DNA of 64,000 bases from NCBI RefSeq assembly GCF_007991655.1, contig NZ_BJYT01000009.1, positions 62,001 through 126,000 of the forward strand, in the 5' to 3' direction. Shown piece by piece: positions 40,306-48,999 of the stretch. The notes beneath the pieces were generated by a model. That model did not search any database. It saw nothing but the letters and a program-made list of their open reading frames with translations, and had not been told where the DNA came from. A program made the translations under genes and the position numbers. Positions within the stretch are counted from its first letter, which is position 1, and each line of letters begins with the position of its first letter. The stretch is from Segetibacter aerophilus. Lineage in GTDB: Bacteria > Bacteroidota > Bacteroidia > Chitinophagales > Chitinophagaceae.

Positions 40306-41787
40306 CTAACTAACCAATGCAGGTTGCCTCACTTTTTGGTAACAAAGTGGATCGAACTTTTTAGTTTCTTTTCTGAAAGTCACTGTCAGACCCGGGTAAA
40401 GGGTTGTGTTTTTTCCATTCGAGTTCATATACCAACTTCTGCACCCCGAGGCCCAGACAGTATTTTTCAGCTGTGCCTGTATTCTTTCATTGTACGCCTC
40501 CTGCACCGATGGCTTTAAATCGACATACTCATGCGGTCCTGACTTTGCGATGTAATCGATATACTGCAGAATATAGTTCACCTGCGACTCTATCATATGT
40601 AAAATAGAATTGTGGCCAAGCCCGGTATTAGGTCCCAGTAAAATACCAAGATGCGGATAGCCAGATATCGTTGTCCCGAGATAGGCTTGCGCCCCCGTCA
40701 TTTTCCATTCACTAACTAGATCACGGCCCTGCAATCCCCGCACTTTTATATAAAGATTTAAGTCTGCGGCTACAAAGCCAGTTGCAAATATTACGGCGTC
40801 AAGCAGATGCTCGGTACCATCCATAGTAAGTATACCGCGTTCTGTAAACCGATCAATCCCCTCAGCTACAAGACTTACATTGTCGCGGTTAAAAGTGGGG
40901 TAATAATCATCTGACTTTAAAATTCTTTTGCAGCCTATTGTATAGCGCGGGGTCAGTTTTTTGCGTGTTGCAGCGTCTTTAACTTCCTTACGTAATTTTC
41001 GAATGGCCGTCCATGCCATTACCCTGTTTAACGTTTTATTGCCTATAAATCCCAACCCAAAAAACTCGTTTATCCAATAAAAAAATTCTCTTTTAAACCT
41101 TTGCGCCGCTGGAAACTGTTGATATACTTTCTTAGTTGTTTCACTTATTTTTTTATCAAAACGATCCATAATCCACGGAGGAGTACGTTGCATAACGGTT
41201 AGTTGTTTTACCGACGGCGCAAGATGAGGCACCACTTGTATCGCACTTGCCCCGGTACCTATTACAGCCACTCTTTTGCCTGTCGGCGCGAAGTTTTTAT
41301 CCCACTGGCTGGTATGAAAATGGGCGCCTTTAAATTTATCTAAGTCTTTAAAAGTGGGTATAAAAGGTCTATTCAAAGGACCTAAACCAAGCAGTAATAC
41401 CGATACTGTAGTCTCTCGTCCCATCCTGTCAACAACTACCCAGCAACTTTCTTCTTCAAAAAATCTTGCCTCTACAATGTCTGCGTTTAGTCGAATGTGA
41501 CTTTGCAACTCACAAGAAACTGACACGTTTTTGAGGTAGTCTAAAATCTCGGGTTGACCGGCATATAGGTTACTCCATTTGGCATTAGGGACCTTAGCAA
41601 AAGAGTACAGATGGACAGCTATATCACAAGCACAGCCGGGATAAATATTATCCCGCCAGGTGCCACCAATTTCCGAAGCTCTTTCAAAAATCACAAAAGA
41701 CTCTTTGCCCGCTTTCTTTAGACCTAAAGCTGCCACCAGGCCCGCAAATCCTGCTCCTACAATTCCAACCTGGTATTCTGGCTTCAT
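40306..41787 (-). CDS. Flavin-dependent monooxygenase, Baeyer-Villiger type
   Basis: 493 residues. FAD-binding GxGxxG in VGIVGAGFAGLVAALGLKKAG, NADPH-binding second Rossmann AVIGTGASAIQVVPHLA, and GTWRDNIYPGCACDIAVHLY. The Baeyer-Villiger fingerprint FxGxxxHxxxW[P/D] is found as FKGAHFHTSQWD (about residues 147-158), in the Asp variant. It would insert oxygen next to a carbonyl, giving esters or lactones, using NADPH and O2. No signal peptide. An SDR gene lies downstream on the same strand, which would be a sensible partner for a hydroxy/keto substrate. Confidence 0.88.
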   Translation of the reverse strand: MKPEYQVGIVGAGFAGLVAALGLKKAGKESFVIFERASEIGGTWRDNIYPGCACDIAVHLYSFAKVPNAKWSNLYAGQPEILDYLKNVSVSCELQSHIRLNADIVEARFFEEESCWVVVDRMGRETTVSVLLLGLGPLNRPFIPTFKDLDKFKGAHFHTSQWDKNFAPTGKRVAVIGTGASAIQVVPHLAPSVKQLTVMQRTPPWIMDRFDKKISETTKKVYQQFPAAQRFKREFFYWINEFFGLGFIGNKTLNRVMAWTAIRKLRKEVKDAATRKKLTPRYTIGCKRILKSDDYYPTFNRDNVSLVAEGIDRFTERGILTMDGTEHLLDAVIFATGFVAADLNLYIKVRGLQGRDLVSEWKMTGAQAYLGTTISGYPHLGILLGPNTGLGHNSILHMIESQVNYILQYIDYIAKSGPHEYVDLKPSVQEAYNERIQAQLKNTVWASGCRSWYMNSNGKNTTLYPGLTVTFRKETKKFDPLCYQKVRQPALVS

Positions 41788-41894
41788 GATCTATAATTGA
41801 TATTTGATGATCTTGAAATTCTCTGTGTTTTTATCTGTAGTAAGGACCCTGCGCTGAACGAAAAGATTTATTATACAAGCATTAGTTCCCCCGT

Positions 41895-41927
41895 CATCAT
41901 CGTTGCGTCGCATTTCGTTCATCTGTA
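41895..41927 (-). repeat. Dispersed intergenic repeat, variant copy
   Basis: On the minus strand it has GATGAACGAAATGCGACGCA followed by ACGATGATG. The right half matches the standard repeat exactly, while the left half resembles the copy at 7892. It lies between the monooxygenase and SDR genes. Confidence 0.55.
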
Positions 41928-42007
41928 AACCAACTTGCAACGTCTGTTTCCATTTTTGGTCATGTTAATTTACAAGATGCTTGCGTTAATGGCTATAGCC
42001 TTGGTAA

Positions 42008-42850
42008 TTATACACTTACTTTAAACGCTTTGTCCATCCTTTTTTTGAAAATCCTTGTATAGGCAACTGGAAACAGCCGTGTCATCATATCTATTACTCT
42101 TCCATCTTTACCTATAACAAGCCGTAGTTTTTTTCGCCTTACTGCTTCCAGTATCAGGTGAGCTGCCCTCTCGGGTGTTGTCATAGCTATCTTATCGAAA
42201 TCCGCTGTTGCTTTTGCATGCATTTCCTCAGTAAGAAACGTTCCTTTGGGTTTAGCCGCACGCATTATGTTTGTTTTTATTCCACCCGGATGAACTGTTG
42301 TTGTATAAATATTTGTTCCCATCAGCTCCATACGAAGTGCTTCCGTAAAACCTCTCACGCCAAATTTGGCTGTACAATAAGCTGTTTGATTGGCGAAACC
42401 TCCTAAGCCAAATACACTCGACAGATTTACAATGTGACCTTCATTTCGTTCCATAAAATAGGGATAGAAAGCTTTCGTCATTCTTATAACTCCCCAAAGA
42501 TTTATATTCATCAACCACTCAAAATCATCCTGGTTCGTATGATGGAAGTTGCCACTAAATAATCCAACTCCTGCGTTATTTATAAGAATAAGCTTTCGAC
42601 CTTTTAATTGAGGTATTATCAATTCGGCAAATTCATAGACCGCTTTTTTGTCTGCCACATCTAAGACATGCACTTCCATTTGCAATCCTTTTCGTGCACC
42701 CAATTGCTTTGTTTCTTCAAGGGGCACGGCATTAATATCGGCGGCGATAACGAAAGCTCCCCGATCTGCAGCTTGTAAAGCAAGTTGCCTTCCGATGCCA
42801 GAGGCAGCACCCGTAACAACTACCACGCAATTATTAAAATCGGCTGACAT
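42008..42850 (-). CDS. Short-chain dehydrogenase/reductase
   Basis: 280 residues. Cofactor motif TGAASGIG (about 14-21), INNAGVGLFSG (NAG), NLSSVFGLGG (catalytic Ser) and the Tyr-Lys pair in YCTAKFGVRGF. The C-terminal part has a predicted membrane-near region, as in members acting on steroids or lipids (RLFPVAYTRIFKKRMDKAF). It should oxidise or reduce an alcohol/ketone with NAD(P)H. It shares a strand with the Baeyer-Villiger-type gene, and both could handle one alicyclic substrate, though this is inference. Confidence 0.9.
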   Translation of the reverse strand: MSADFNNCVVVVTGAASGIGRQLALQAADRGAFVIAADINAVPLEETKQLGARKGLQMEVHVLDVADKKAVYEFAELIIPQLKGRKLILINNAGVGLFSGNFHHTNQDDFEWLMNINLWGVIRMTKAFYPYFMERNEGHIVNLSSVFGLGGFANQTAYCTAKFGVRGFTEALRMELMGTNIYTTTVHPGGIKTNIMRAAKPKGTFLTEEMHAKATADFDKIAMTTPERAAHLILEAVRRKKLRLVIGKDGRVIDMMTRLFPVAYTRIFKKRMDKAFKVSV

Positions 42851-42976
42851 TAAGTTTGGAATTAGATAAGTAAGGTAAAAAATTGTAACATAAATCTTAA
42901 TAAATGACCTTTCTAATTTTAGTCTGCGAAACGATTGAGCAATTAAAAGGACTTTCTAATGCAGCAATTGCTAGAA

Positions 42977-43003
42977 ACAAAAATGCCACCCGTTAGGTGG
43001 CAT
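42977..43003 (-). terminator. Rho-independent terminator of the cold-shock gene
   Basis: A perfect stem ATGCCACC / GGTGGCAT around a five-base loop, followed on the minus strand by TTTTTG. It lies about 25 bases after the cold-shock gene stop. Confidence 0.8.
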
Positions 43004-43028
43004 CTTTGCATATAGCACTAATATATAA

Positions 43029-43226
43029 TTAACCAAGTAAAGAGACATTGAAAGCTTCTAAACCTTTCTGTCCTTGTCTTGTTTCAAATTCAACTTTAGC
43101 GCCGTCATTTAATGACAAGCCATTAAGTCCTGATACATGGATAAAGTAATCTTTTCCACTGTTACTTGTAATAAATCCAAAACCCTTTAGTGTGTTAAAA
43201 AATTTAACTGTTCCTGATTCTTTCAT
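43029..43226 (-). CDS. Cold-shock domain protein
   Basis: 65 residues, a complete CSD. The nucleic-acid motifs are RNP1 KGFGFITS and RNP2 DYFIHVS, and it ends EFETRQGQKGLEAFNVSLL. It binds single-stranded RNA or DNA and acts as an RNA chaperone in the cytoplasm. A TATCTTTA box lies about 22 bases before the ATG, a possible -7 element. The gene is single, with its own terminator. Confidence 0.95.
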   Translation of the reverse strand: MKESGTVKFFNTLKGFGFITSNSGKDYFIHVSGLNGLSLNDGAKVEFETRQGQKGLEAFNVSLLG

Positions 43227-43381
43227 GATAATTTTAATTAATGATTTAAAGATATCTTTTTTATTTAAGAAGCGGACTATTATTCATGCCGATTGTCTAT
43301 TTAAAAAGTTAAGAACATTTTTCGTGCAGATTCAACAACCAAATTAATAGTCAAGAAAAACACGATTAGAGACATAAATTA

Positions 43382-44725
43382 TCAGCTTCCGAAAATGTTA
43401 GTGTTTAAAAACTCATTCCTCATTTTGCCTTTTGGATCGTATTTCATAGCTATCTTTTTAAAGTCTTCAAGCTTCTCGTAACGCGAAGCAAGCACTTTAG
43501 GAGACATGGTAAAGAGCTTGCCCCAATGCGGCCTTGCGTTGTATGGAGAAAGTTCCTGTTCAATTATTGGAAGAAGCTTTTTCACCGCATCCCACTCCTG
43601 TTTCCATGTAAAGTGAATTGCCACAGAGGCCTGGTTTCGGCAAGGACTCATCCATAAGTTATCTGCAGCAATGGTTCTGATTTCTGAAATAAAAAGGTGA
43701 GGGCCTGTTTGTTTTCCTAAACGTTGTATAGCCATGAGCGCATTAACAGCATTTTGTTGTGGGATAAAAAACTCGGACTGCAGCTCCACGCCGCTGCTTG
43801 GCGTAAAGCCCATTTTAAAGTGAGGCAAACGCTCATACCACCTTCCCGGAACGCCCATTTGCTCCGTACAGTTAACAGCAGATAATTCAACGATCGGATG
43901 AAGATTTTTAGTGGCTGCTTTTGCTCCAAAAAACTCGGCCGGCAAGTCCTGATCTGATCCTTGATCACGCCTTTTTATCCAGACTTCATTTATGTTTTCT
44001 GTTTGCCAATCAGTAAAGAGGCTAACACTATAACCGGCTGAAACAATTTTATCAAAGTTGTCTTTCAGTTGGGTAAGTGGCATTTGCAAAAAAACATTTT
44101 GCTTCACCTGGTAGGTAGGCTCAACGTGCAGAGTCACTTTTGTTATCAAGCCTAAAGCACCCAAACCTACAACTGCCGCAAGAAAATCTTCTCCGTCTTT
44201 ATCCTTTGACAGATGAACAACACTTCCATCTGGTGTAACCATTTCTAGCCCGGTAACTGCAGTAGCAAGATTTCCATTGCCGACCCCTGAGCCATGGGTA
44301 GCAGTTGTAATAGATCCAGCAACAGAAATGTGAGGCAGCGATGCAAGATTGTGCAGGGCGAAACCTTTTTGATCGAGGTAAGGTGCCAGTACTCCATACT
44401 TTATTCCTCCTTCAACAGTTACTGTATTAGCCTTCGAGTCTAGCGATACAACCTTGTTCAGTTCTGTGAGGGAAATCAGGTTGTCTTTACTATCGGCAAT
44501 CCTGTTAAAACAATGCCTTGTTCCCAACGCTTTAAATCGATCACATTTTCTCACCAGCTTTTGTACTGCCTCAACTGATTTGGGATAAAAAACTTTATTG
44601 GTACTAAACTCTAAATTGCCTGACCAATTTTTTAGTTTTTTGTTTTGGGCAAGGCCTTGAAGTGGAGATATAAAAGGGGTGGCCATTAAAGTAGAAGATA
44701 GTTTGATGAATGTTTTTCTTTTCAT
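43382..44725 (-). CDS. Secreted FAD-linked oxidase, aldonolactone/alditol oxidase type
   Basis: 447 residues. The N-terminus MKRKTFIKLSSTLMATPFISP looks like an export signal. The FAD-binding PP loop region has RFKALGTRHCFNRIADS and GSITTATHGSGVGNGNLATAVTGLE, and the C-terminus ends with the D-arabinono-lactone-oxidase-like RPHWGKLFTM and FKKIAMKYDPKGKMRNEFL. Enzymes of this family (alditol, xylitol, L-gulonolactone oxidases) oxidise sugar alcohols or lactones, often with covalently held FAD; the His in GTRHCF is a candidate attachment site. Its actual substrate is unknown. It is divergent from the DUF2721 gene. Confidence 0.88.
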   Translation of the reverse strand: MKRKTFIKLSSTLMATPFISPLQGLAQNKKLKNWSGNLEFSTNKVFYPKSVEAVQKLVRKCDRFKALGTRHCFNRIADSKDNLISLTELNKVVSLDSKANTVTVEGGIKYGVLAPYLDQKGFALHNLASLPHISVAGSITTATHGSGVGNGNLATAVTGLEMVTPDGSVVHLSKDKDGEDFLAAVVGLGALGLITKVTLHVEPTYQVKQNVFLQMPLTQLKDNFDKIVSAGYSVSLFTDWQTENINEVWIKRRDQGSDQDLPAEFFGAKAATKNLHPIVELSAVNCTEQMGVPGRWYERLPHFKMGFTPSSGVELQSEFFIPQQNAVNALMAIQRLGKQTGPHLFISEIRTIAADNLWMSPCRNQASVAIHFTWKQEWDAVKKLLPIIEQELSPYNARPHWGKLFTMSPKVLASRYEKLEDFKKIAMKYDPKGKMRNEFLNTNIFGS

Positions 44726-45050
44726 ATTATCGGTCTATATGAAAATGACATATAGATACATCTAAAGTAATATTAATTATGATAGATAAGGGACTAGTAA
44801 ATTTTGATGGAAGTGGGTGAGGCTTTGATAACTTAGGCACGGTGAACAGAAAATGGTAGTAGCTGATTTCGGGATAAAACAAACTTGCCGAAGTTTGTGA
44901 TTTAGTACAAGAGTGCGACGCAACGGCCGTTTCATTGCAGCTATCAGGTTTGGTTAAAAAAGTGCCTTTATTTTCATACTCGGAAAAAGTAAGGGGCTGC
45001 AAGCTTTGAAGATTTTTAGAAGGATTTCTGCATTTAAATAAATTGCTTTT
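44726..45050. other. Divergent intergenic region with one dispersed repeat
   Basis: 325 bases between the oxidase and DUF2721 genes. Only one dispersed repeat copy (44905) is seen. A minus-strand open frame through here contains the repeat translation VASHSCT and is not considered a gene. Confidence 0.45.
44905..44926 (+). repeat. Dispersed intergenic repeat, GCGACGC subtype
   Basis: GTACAAGAGTGCGACGCAAC followed by GG on the plus strand, identical over 20 bases to the copy at 15894-15916. Confidence 0.7.
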
Positions 45051-45494
45051 ATGGATATCACATTTAATACACCTGCATTATTGTTTCCTGCGATCAGCCT
45101 TATTATGCTTGCTTATACAAACAGGTTTCTTGCCCTTGCAAATCTTGTTCGCACTCTGCATGGGGAGTACCTGAAGAGTGACAAACAGAGTGTTCTATCC
45201 GGGCAAATCAAAAATCTGCGGTACCGGTTGAGACTGATTAAAAACATGCAGGCGCTTGGTATCGTTAGTTTTCTATGCTGCATTATTTGTATGTATTTCA
45301 TTTACCTAAATAACAAAACAGGTGCTGATATTTTGTTTGCTCTGAGCCTCATCTTCTTTCTGTGGTCGCTTATGTTATCGCTATTTGAAATACAACTAAG
45401 CACCAAAGCACTTGAGATACAACTAGGTGATATGGAAGACCTGAGAGAGCCTACTATTGTTGATTATGTGAAACGCAAATTTGAGAAGGAATAA
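45051..45494 (+). CDS. DUF2721 family membrane protein
   Basis: 147 residues. The opening MDITFNTPALLFPAISLIMLAYTNRFLALANLVRTLH is the family signature. Three membrane helices are seen at about 10-28, 69-90 and 95-117, with a basic cytoplasmic loop between the first two. The function is unknown and no catalytic residues are visible. It stands alone upstream of the sugar transporter gene. Confidence 0.88.
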   Translation: MDITFNTPALLFPAISLIMLAYTNRFLALANLVRTLHGEYLKSDKQSVLSGQIKNLRYRLRLIKNMQALGIVSFLCCIICMYFIYLNNKTGADILFALSLIFFLWSLMLSLFEIQLSTKALEIQLGDMEDLREPTIVDYVKRKFEKE

Positions 45495-45612
45495 TTCTCA
45501 TGTCTTAAACCAAATTTGTTTACTGCAATTAATTGCAACTCTGTAATTTCAATAATATTGTAAGTACTAACAGTTGTACTTCTATTTACTAACGTTTGCA
45601 TAACATACCAAG

Positions 45613-46860
45613 ATGCCTGCTAACAACTTTCGCTTTGCTATTATCCTGCTTACTTCTTTGTTTTTCCTATGGGGCTTCGCGCTTAACTTAAACCCAATTT
45701 TAATTCCGCATTTAAAGAAGGCCTGTCAACTAAGTGACCTGCAATCAGCCTTGATTGACTCTGCATCTTATATAGCTTATTTCCTGATGGCTATACCTGC
45801 GGGATTGTTTATGAAAAGGCATGGATATAAAGGAGGAATAATCGTTGGTTTATTATTGTTTGCTGCAGGATCGTTTCTTTTTTTCCCGGCTGCTGCTGCG
45901 CGGTCTTATGCTTTTTTCCTCGGCGCTTTATTTATCATCGCCTGTGGACTGGCTTTTCTGGAAACAGCTGCTAATCCATACATCACAGTTTTAGGTGATC
46001 CTAAGACAGCTACACAACGTATCAATTTTGCTCAATCATTCAACGGGCTCGCGGCAACTTTGGCTCCCTTGGTAGGAGGACTTTTTATACTGTCCGGTCA
46101 AACTTACACTCCTCAAGAAGAGGCCGCGATGAGCCAGCAACAACTCAGTAATTATTTGCAAACGGAGGCAAACTCAGTACAAATTCCATTTATTATAATA
46201 GGCGCGGTCGTGTTATTAGTTGCCATATTCATCTGGAAAACAAAGTTGCCGGATATCATAGAGAGTGAAGACGTAAGGGTGGAGCAATCGTTGTTGAAGG
46301 AAAAAAATCTGATGTTAGGTGTGTTAGCCCAATTCTTTTATGTAGGTGCGCAGGTTTGTGTAAGCAGCTTCTTTATCCGATTCTCAAAAAGAGTTGCGGA
46401 TATCGCAGAAAAACAGGCTGCCATGTATTTGTCAGCAGCATTGTTAGGCTTTATGGTTGGAAGGTTTATAGGCACTTTTTTAATGAGGTATATATCTCCT
46501 GCAAAATTGCTCGCAGCTTTCAGTATCATTAATATGGGTTTGCTTGCGCTTGCAGTAATGACCAGCGGTAAAATTTCAGTGTATGCCTTAGTTGGGGTTG
46601 AAGTCTTTATGTCCATCATGTTCCCAACTATCTTCTCTTTGAGTATTCATGGATTGGGAGCAAAAACAAAAGAGGGTTCTTCACTGGTAATAATGGCGAT
46701 AGCAGGGGGCGCAGTCTTCCCCGTGATTATGGGTAAGCTCTCAGATGCAACTAACATACAAACAGCTTATGTCGTACCTGCTGTTTGTTTTATCGTAGTA
46801 TTTTATTTTGCTATAAAGAACCTTCGGGTTAAAGACATTACGTTGTCTGTTGCTCATTAA
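45613..46860 (+). CDS. Sugar MFS transporter, FucP family
   Basis: 415 residues with 12 membrane helices. The N-terminal pattern FFLWGFALNLNPILIPHLKKACQLSDLQSALIDSASYIAYFLMAIPAG and ETAANPYITVLGDPKTATQRINFAQSFNGLAATLAPLVGG are diagnostic for the L-fucose/proton symporter family in Bacteroidota, which also carries other hexoses. It is an inner membrane proton-linked importer. The downstream gene is 42 bases away on the same strand and is a lipoprotein, and the locus is next to the pectin/uronate genes, so a uronate or neutral pectin sugar is a possible substrate. Confidence 0.9.
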   Translation: MPANNFRFAIILLTSLFFLWGFALNLNPILIPHLKKACQLSDLQSALIDSASYIAYFLMAIPAGLFMKRHGYKGGIIVGLLLFAAGSFLFFPAAAARSYAFFLGALFIIACGLAFLETAANPYITVLGDPKTATQRINFAQSFNGLAATLAPLVGGLFILSGQTYTPQEEAAMSQQQLSNYLQTEANSVQIPFIIIGAVVLLVAIFIWKTKLPDIIESEDVRVEQSLLKEKNLMLGVLAQFFYVGAQVCVSSFFIRFSKRVADIAEKQAAMYLSAALLGFMVGRFIGTFLMRYISPAKLLAAFSIINMGLLALAVMTSGKISVYALVGVEVFMSIMFPTIFSLSIHGLGAKTKEGSSLVIMAIAGGAVFPVIMGKLSDATNIQTAYVVPAVCFIVVFYFAIKNLRVKDITLSVAH

Positions 46861-46902
46861 ACAAAGCCGCCATTACTTACCTATCTGCAACCTTGTGTTT
46901 GG

Positions 46903-48147
46903 ATGATCAAAAAACTTATATATTCTACTTTATTCATTACAACGATGATTGCTTCCTGCAACAATGCTGCGAAAAAACAGCCGAATGAAGACAACAATGA
47001 AAATACCTACAAGGAAGGCACTTTCGGTTATGACCTCAATTTTCTGAAGCAGCATGACAGCGTTGTTGTTTTACAAGCGGCGGACGAAAATTCAAAAGTA
47101 ATTGTCTCCCCAAAATACCAGGCAAAAGTATTTACCTCGACAGCTGAAGGAAACGAGGGTTACAGTTTTGGATGGGTTAATTATAAAGCATTTTCGGGAC
47201 AGGTGGATGCACACATGAACGCATTTGGTGGAGAAAATCGTTTATGGCTTGGACCTGAAGGCGGAAAATTTTCGTTGTATTTCGAACCGGGAGCAGAAAT
47301 GGTTTTTGATAACTGGAAAACTCCTGCGCCGATTGATACGGAAGCATGGAAGGTTACGAACCAATCCAGCGATGCTATCAGCTTGCAAAAAGAAATGAAA
47401 CTAACAAATTACAAAGGCACTGAAATGCAGTTGTTGGTGGACAGAATCATCAAAATTTTAGACAAGCAACAAATACAAACCAACCTGGGCGTGACAGTAG
47501 ATACGTCAATAAAAGTGGTAGGTTATCAGACCTCCAATGTATTAATAAACAAAGGTCCTTTCGAATGGACAGACAGTACGGGCATGCCTTGTATGTGGAT
47601 CCTTGATATGTTTAAGCCCACTCCGGCAACTGTGATAGTTGTTCCTTTTAAAGACGCCGGCACTGAACCTTTCAATAAAGTTGCGACCACTAATTACTTT
47701 GGTGAAATCCCCGGCAATAGGATCAAGCATACCAATGAAGTTTTATACTTTAAAGCTGATGGTAAAAGCAGGGGCAAGCTGGGAATTACACCCGGTAAAG
47801 CCAAACCGCTGGCAGGAAGTTATGACGCTCAAAGTAAGGTTCTCACTATAACGATGTTTGATGTTGATCCTGGTGCAAAATATCTCAACCAGGAATGGAA
47901 TACTACCAAGCCTTCATTTTCTGGTGATGCTGTAAATGCGTACAATGACGGACCATTAGCCGATGGAACTCAAATGGGACCTTTCTATGAAATTGAAAGT
48001 GTTTCTCCAGCTGCCTTCTTAAAACCAAACGAATCCCTTTCTCATAAGCATGCAGTGTATCATTTTACAGGAAATGAACAAGGGTTAGATGTAATTGCAA
48101 AAAAGCTTTTTGGAGTTGGTTTGGAAGAAATCAAGAAAGCTTTCTAA
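46903..48147 (+). CDS. Lipoprotein, DUF6786-like
   Basis: 414 residues. The signal peptide ends with the lipobox MIASCNN, so Cys19 is likely lipidated. The body is rich in beta strands: EGYSFGWVNYKAFSGQVDAHMNAFGGENRLWLGPEGGKFSLYF, then PCMWILDMFKPTPATVIVVPF and MGPFYEIESVSPAAFLKPNESLSHKHAVYHFTG. This matches the carbohydrate-active-like galactose mutarotase-shaped family I remember as DUF6786. It is probably a periplasmic-facing sugar-binding or mutarotase-like protein, working with the adjacent transporter. Confidence 0.75.
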   Translation: MIKKLIYSTLFITTMIASCNNAAKKQPNEDNNENTYKEGTFGYDLNFLKQHDSVVVLQAADENSKVIVSPKYQAKVFTSTAEGNEGYSFGWVNYKAFSGQVDAHMNAFGGENRLWLGPEGGKFSLYFEPGAEMVFDNWKTPAPIDTEAWKVTNQSSDAISLQKEMKLTNYKGTEMQLLVDRIIKILDKQQIQTNLGVTVDTSIKVVGYQTSNVLINKGPFEWTDSTGMPCMWILDMFKPTPATVIVVPFKDAGTEPFNKVATTNYFGEIPGNRIKHTNEVLYFKADGKSRGKLGITPGKAKPLAGSYDAQSKVLTITMFDVDPGAKYLNQEWNTTKPSFSGDAVNAYNDGPLADGTQMGPFYEIESVSPAAFLKPNESLSHKHAVYHFTGNEQGLDVIAKKLFGVGLEEIKKAF

Positions 48148-48169
48148 GTACTTCAATCGGTGGTACTCT

Positions 48170-48931
48170 TTAAGCATTCCACCACGCCTTTCGCCTTGGG
48201 GCCTTTTTTATAAATGATTTTACGAGGAAAAGTCCGGAAACGAAACCACCAATATGGGCGGCATAGGCAATGCCCCCAGCCTCTTCTCCTCCCAAAGTGC
48301 CCAATCCATTTAGCACCTGGAAGACAAACCATAAGCCTACCACTATAAAAGCAGGTATGGTTACCACAAAAAATAAAAACAACCATACGTGCACACCCCT
48401 TGTCGGAAACAATAGCATGTAACCACCTAAAACAGCGGAAATAGCACCCGAAGCACCAAGCGAAGGAATGAGTAAATTTTGACCTAAAATTAAAGTGGCA
48501 AACACGTGACTTAAACTAGCGAGGATACCACATAGCAGGTAGAAGGCGAGGTACTTTATGTGTCCTAAAGAGTTTTCTATGTTATCACCGAAAATCCAGA
48601 GGAACAACATGTTGCCAAGCAGATGGGCAATACCACCATGCATAAACATCGAAGTGATTAGTGTAAGAAAAACAGGAACAGGGGTTCGTTGAAGACCAGG
48701 CAGTTGAAGGTCCTGGCCGGTATAAGGGTCAGTCAAAACCTTAGTGTCAGTAATGATATCAGTGCCGGTTAAAATTTCCCCGGGAACGGTGGCATAACCG
48801 AAAGTAACGGGCAGATCCTGACCCAGTCTTTGCCAATAAATGAACGCAAAAATGTTTAGGGTTATTAGCAGATAATTGATGACGGGAGTTATTTTCCTGT
48901 CTCTGTTATCATCCCCAATTGGTAGAAGCAT
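48170..48931 (-). CDS. Rhomboid family intramembrane serine protease
   Basis: 253 residues with about six membrane helices. The active-site serine is in GASGAISAVLGGYML, the His in AYAAHIGGFVSGLFLV, and the HGGIAHLLGNMLFLWIFGD motif places the first helices. It cleaves membrane proteins within the bilayer. It sits after the uronate genes on the same strand but is functionally separate; it starts 68 bases downstream of the uxaC stop. Confidence 0.92.
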   Translation of the reverse strand: MLLPIGDDNRDRKITPVINYLLITLNIFAFIYWQRLGQDLPVTFGYATVPGEILTGTDIITDTKVLTDPYTGQDLQLPGLQRTPVPVFLTLITSMFMHGGIAHLLGNMLFLWIFGDNIENSLGHIKYLAFYLLCGILASLSHVFATLILGQNLLIPSLGASGAISAVLGGYMLLFPTRGVHVWLFLFFVVTIPAFIVVGLWFVFQVLNGLGTLGGEEAGGIAYAAHIGGFVSGLFLVKSFIKKAPRRKAWWNA

Positions 48932-48999
48932 TGTTTCTTACAAAACATTACAAATCTTGTTCCCTTAAGATCGTCACTATTACTCAAACCTGTGTTTAT

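Noticed and set aside
44727-45002. Minus-strand open frame of 91 codons upstream of the FAD oxidase gene
   Set aside because: It runs through a dispersed repeat copy (translated as VASHSCT), has no family likeness and biased composition.
45495-45612. Promoter TAACGTTTG before the FucP-like gene
   Set aside because: Spacing inside the box has one base too many for TAnnTTTG and no -33 element is visible.
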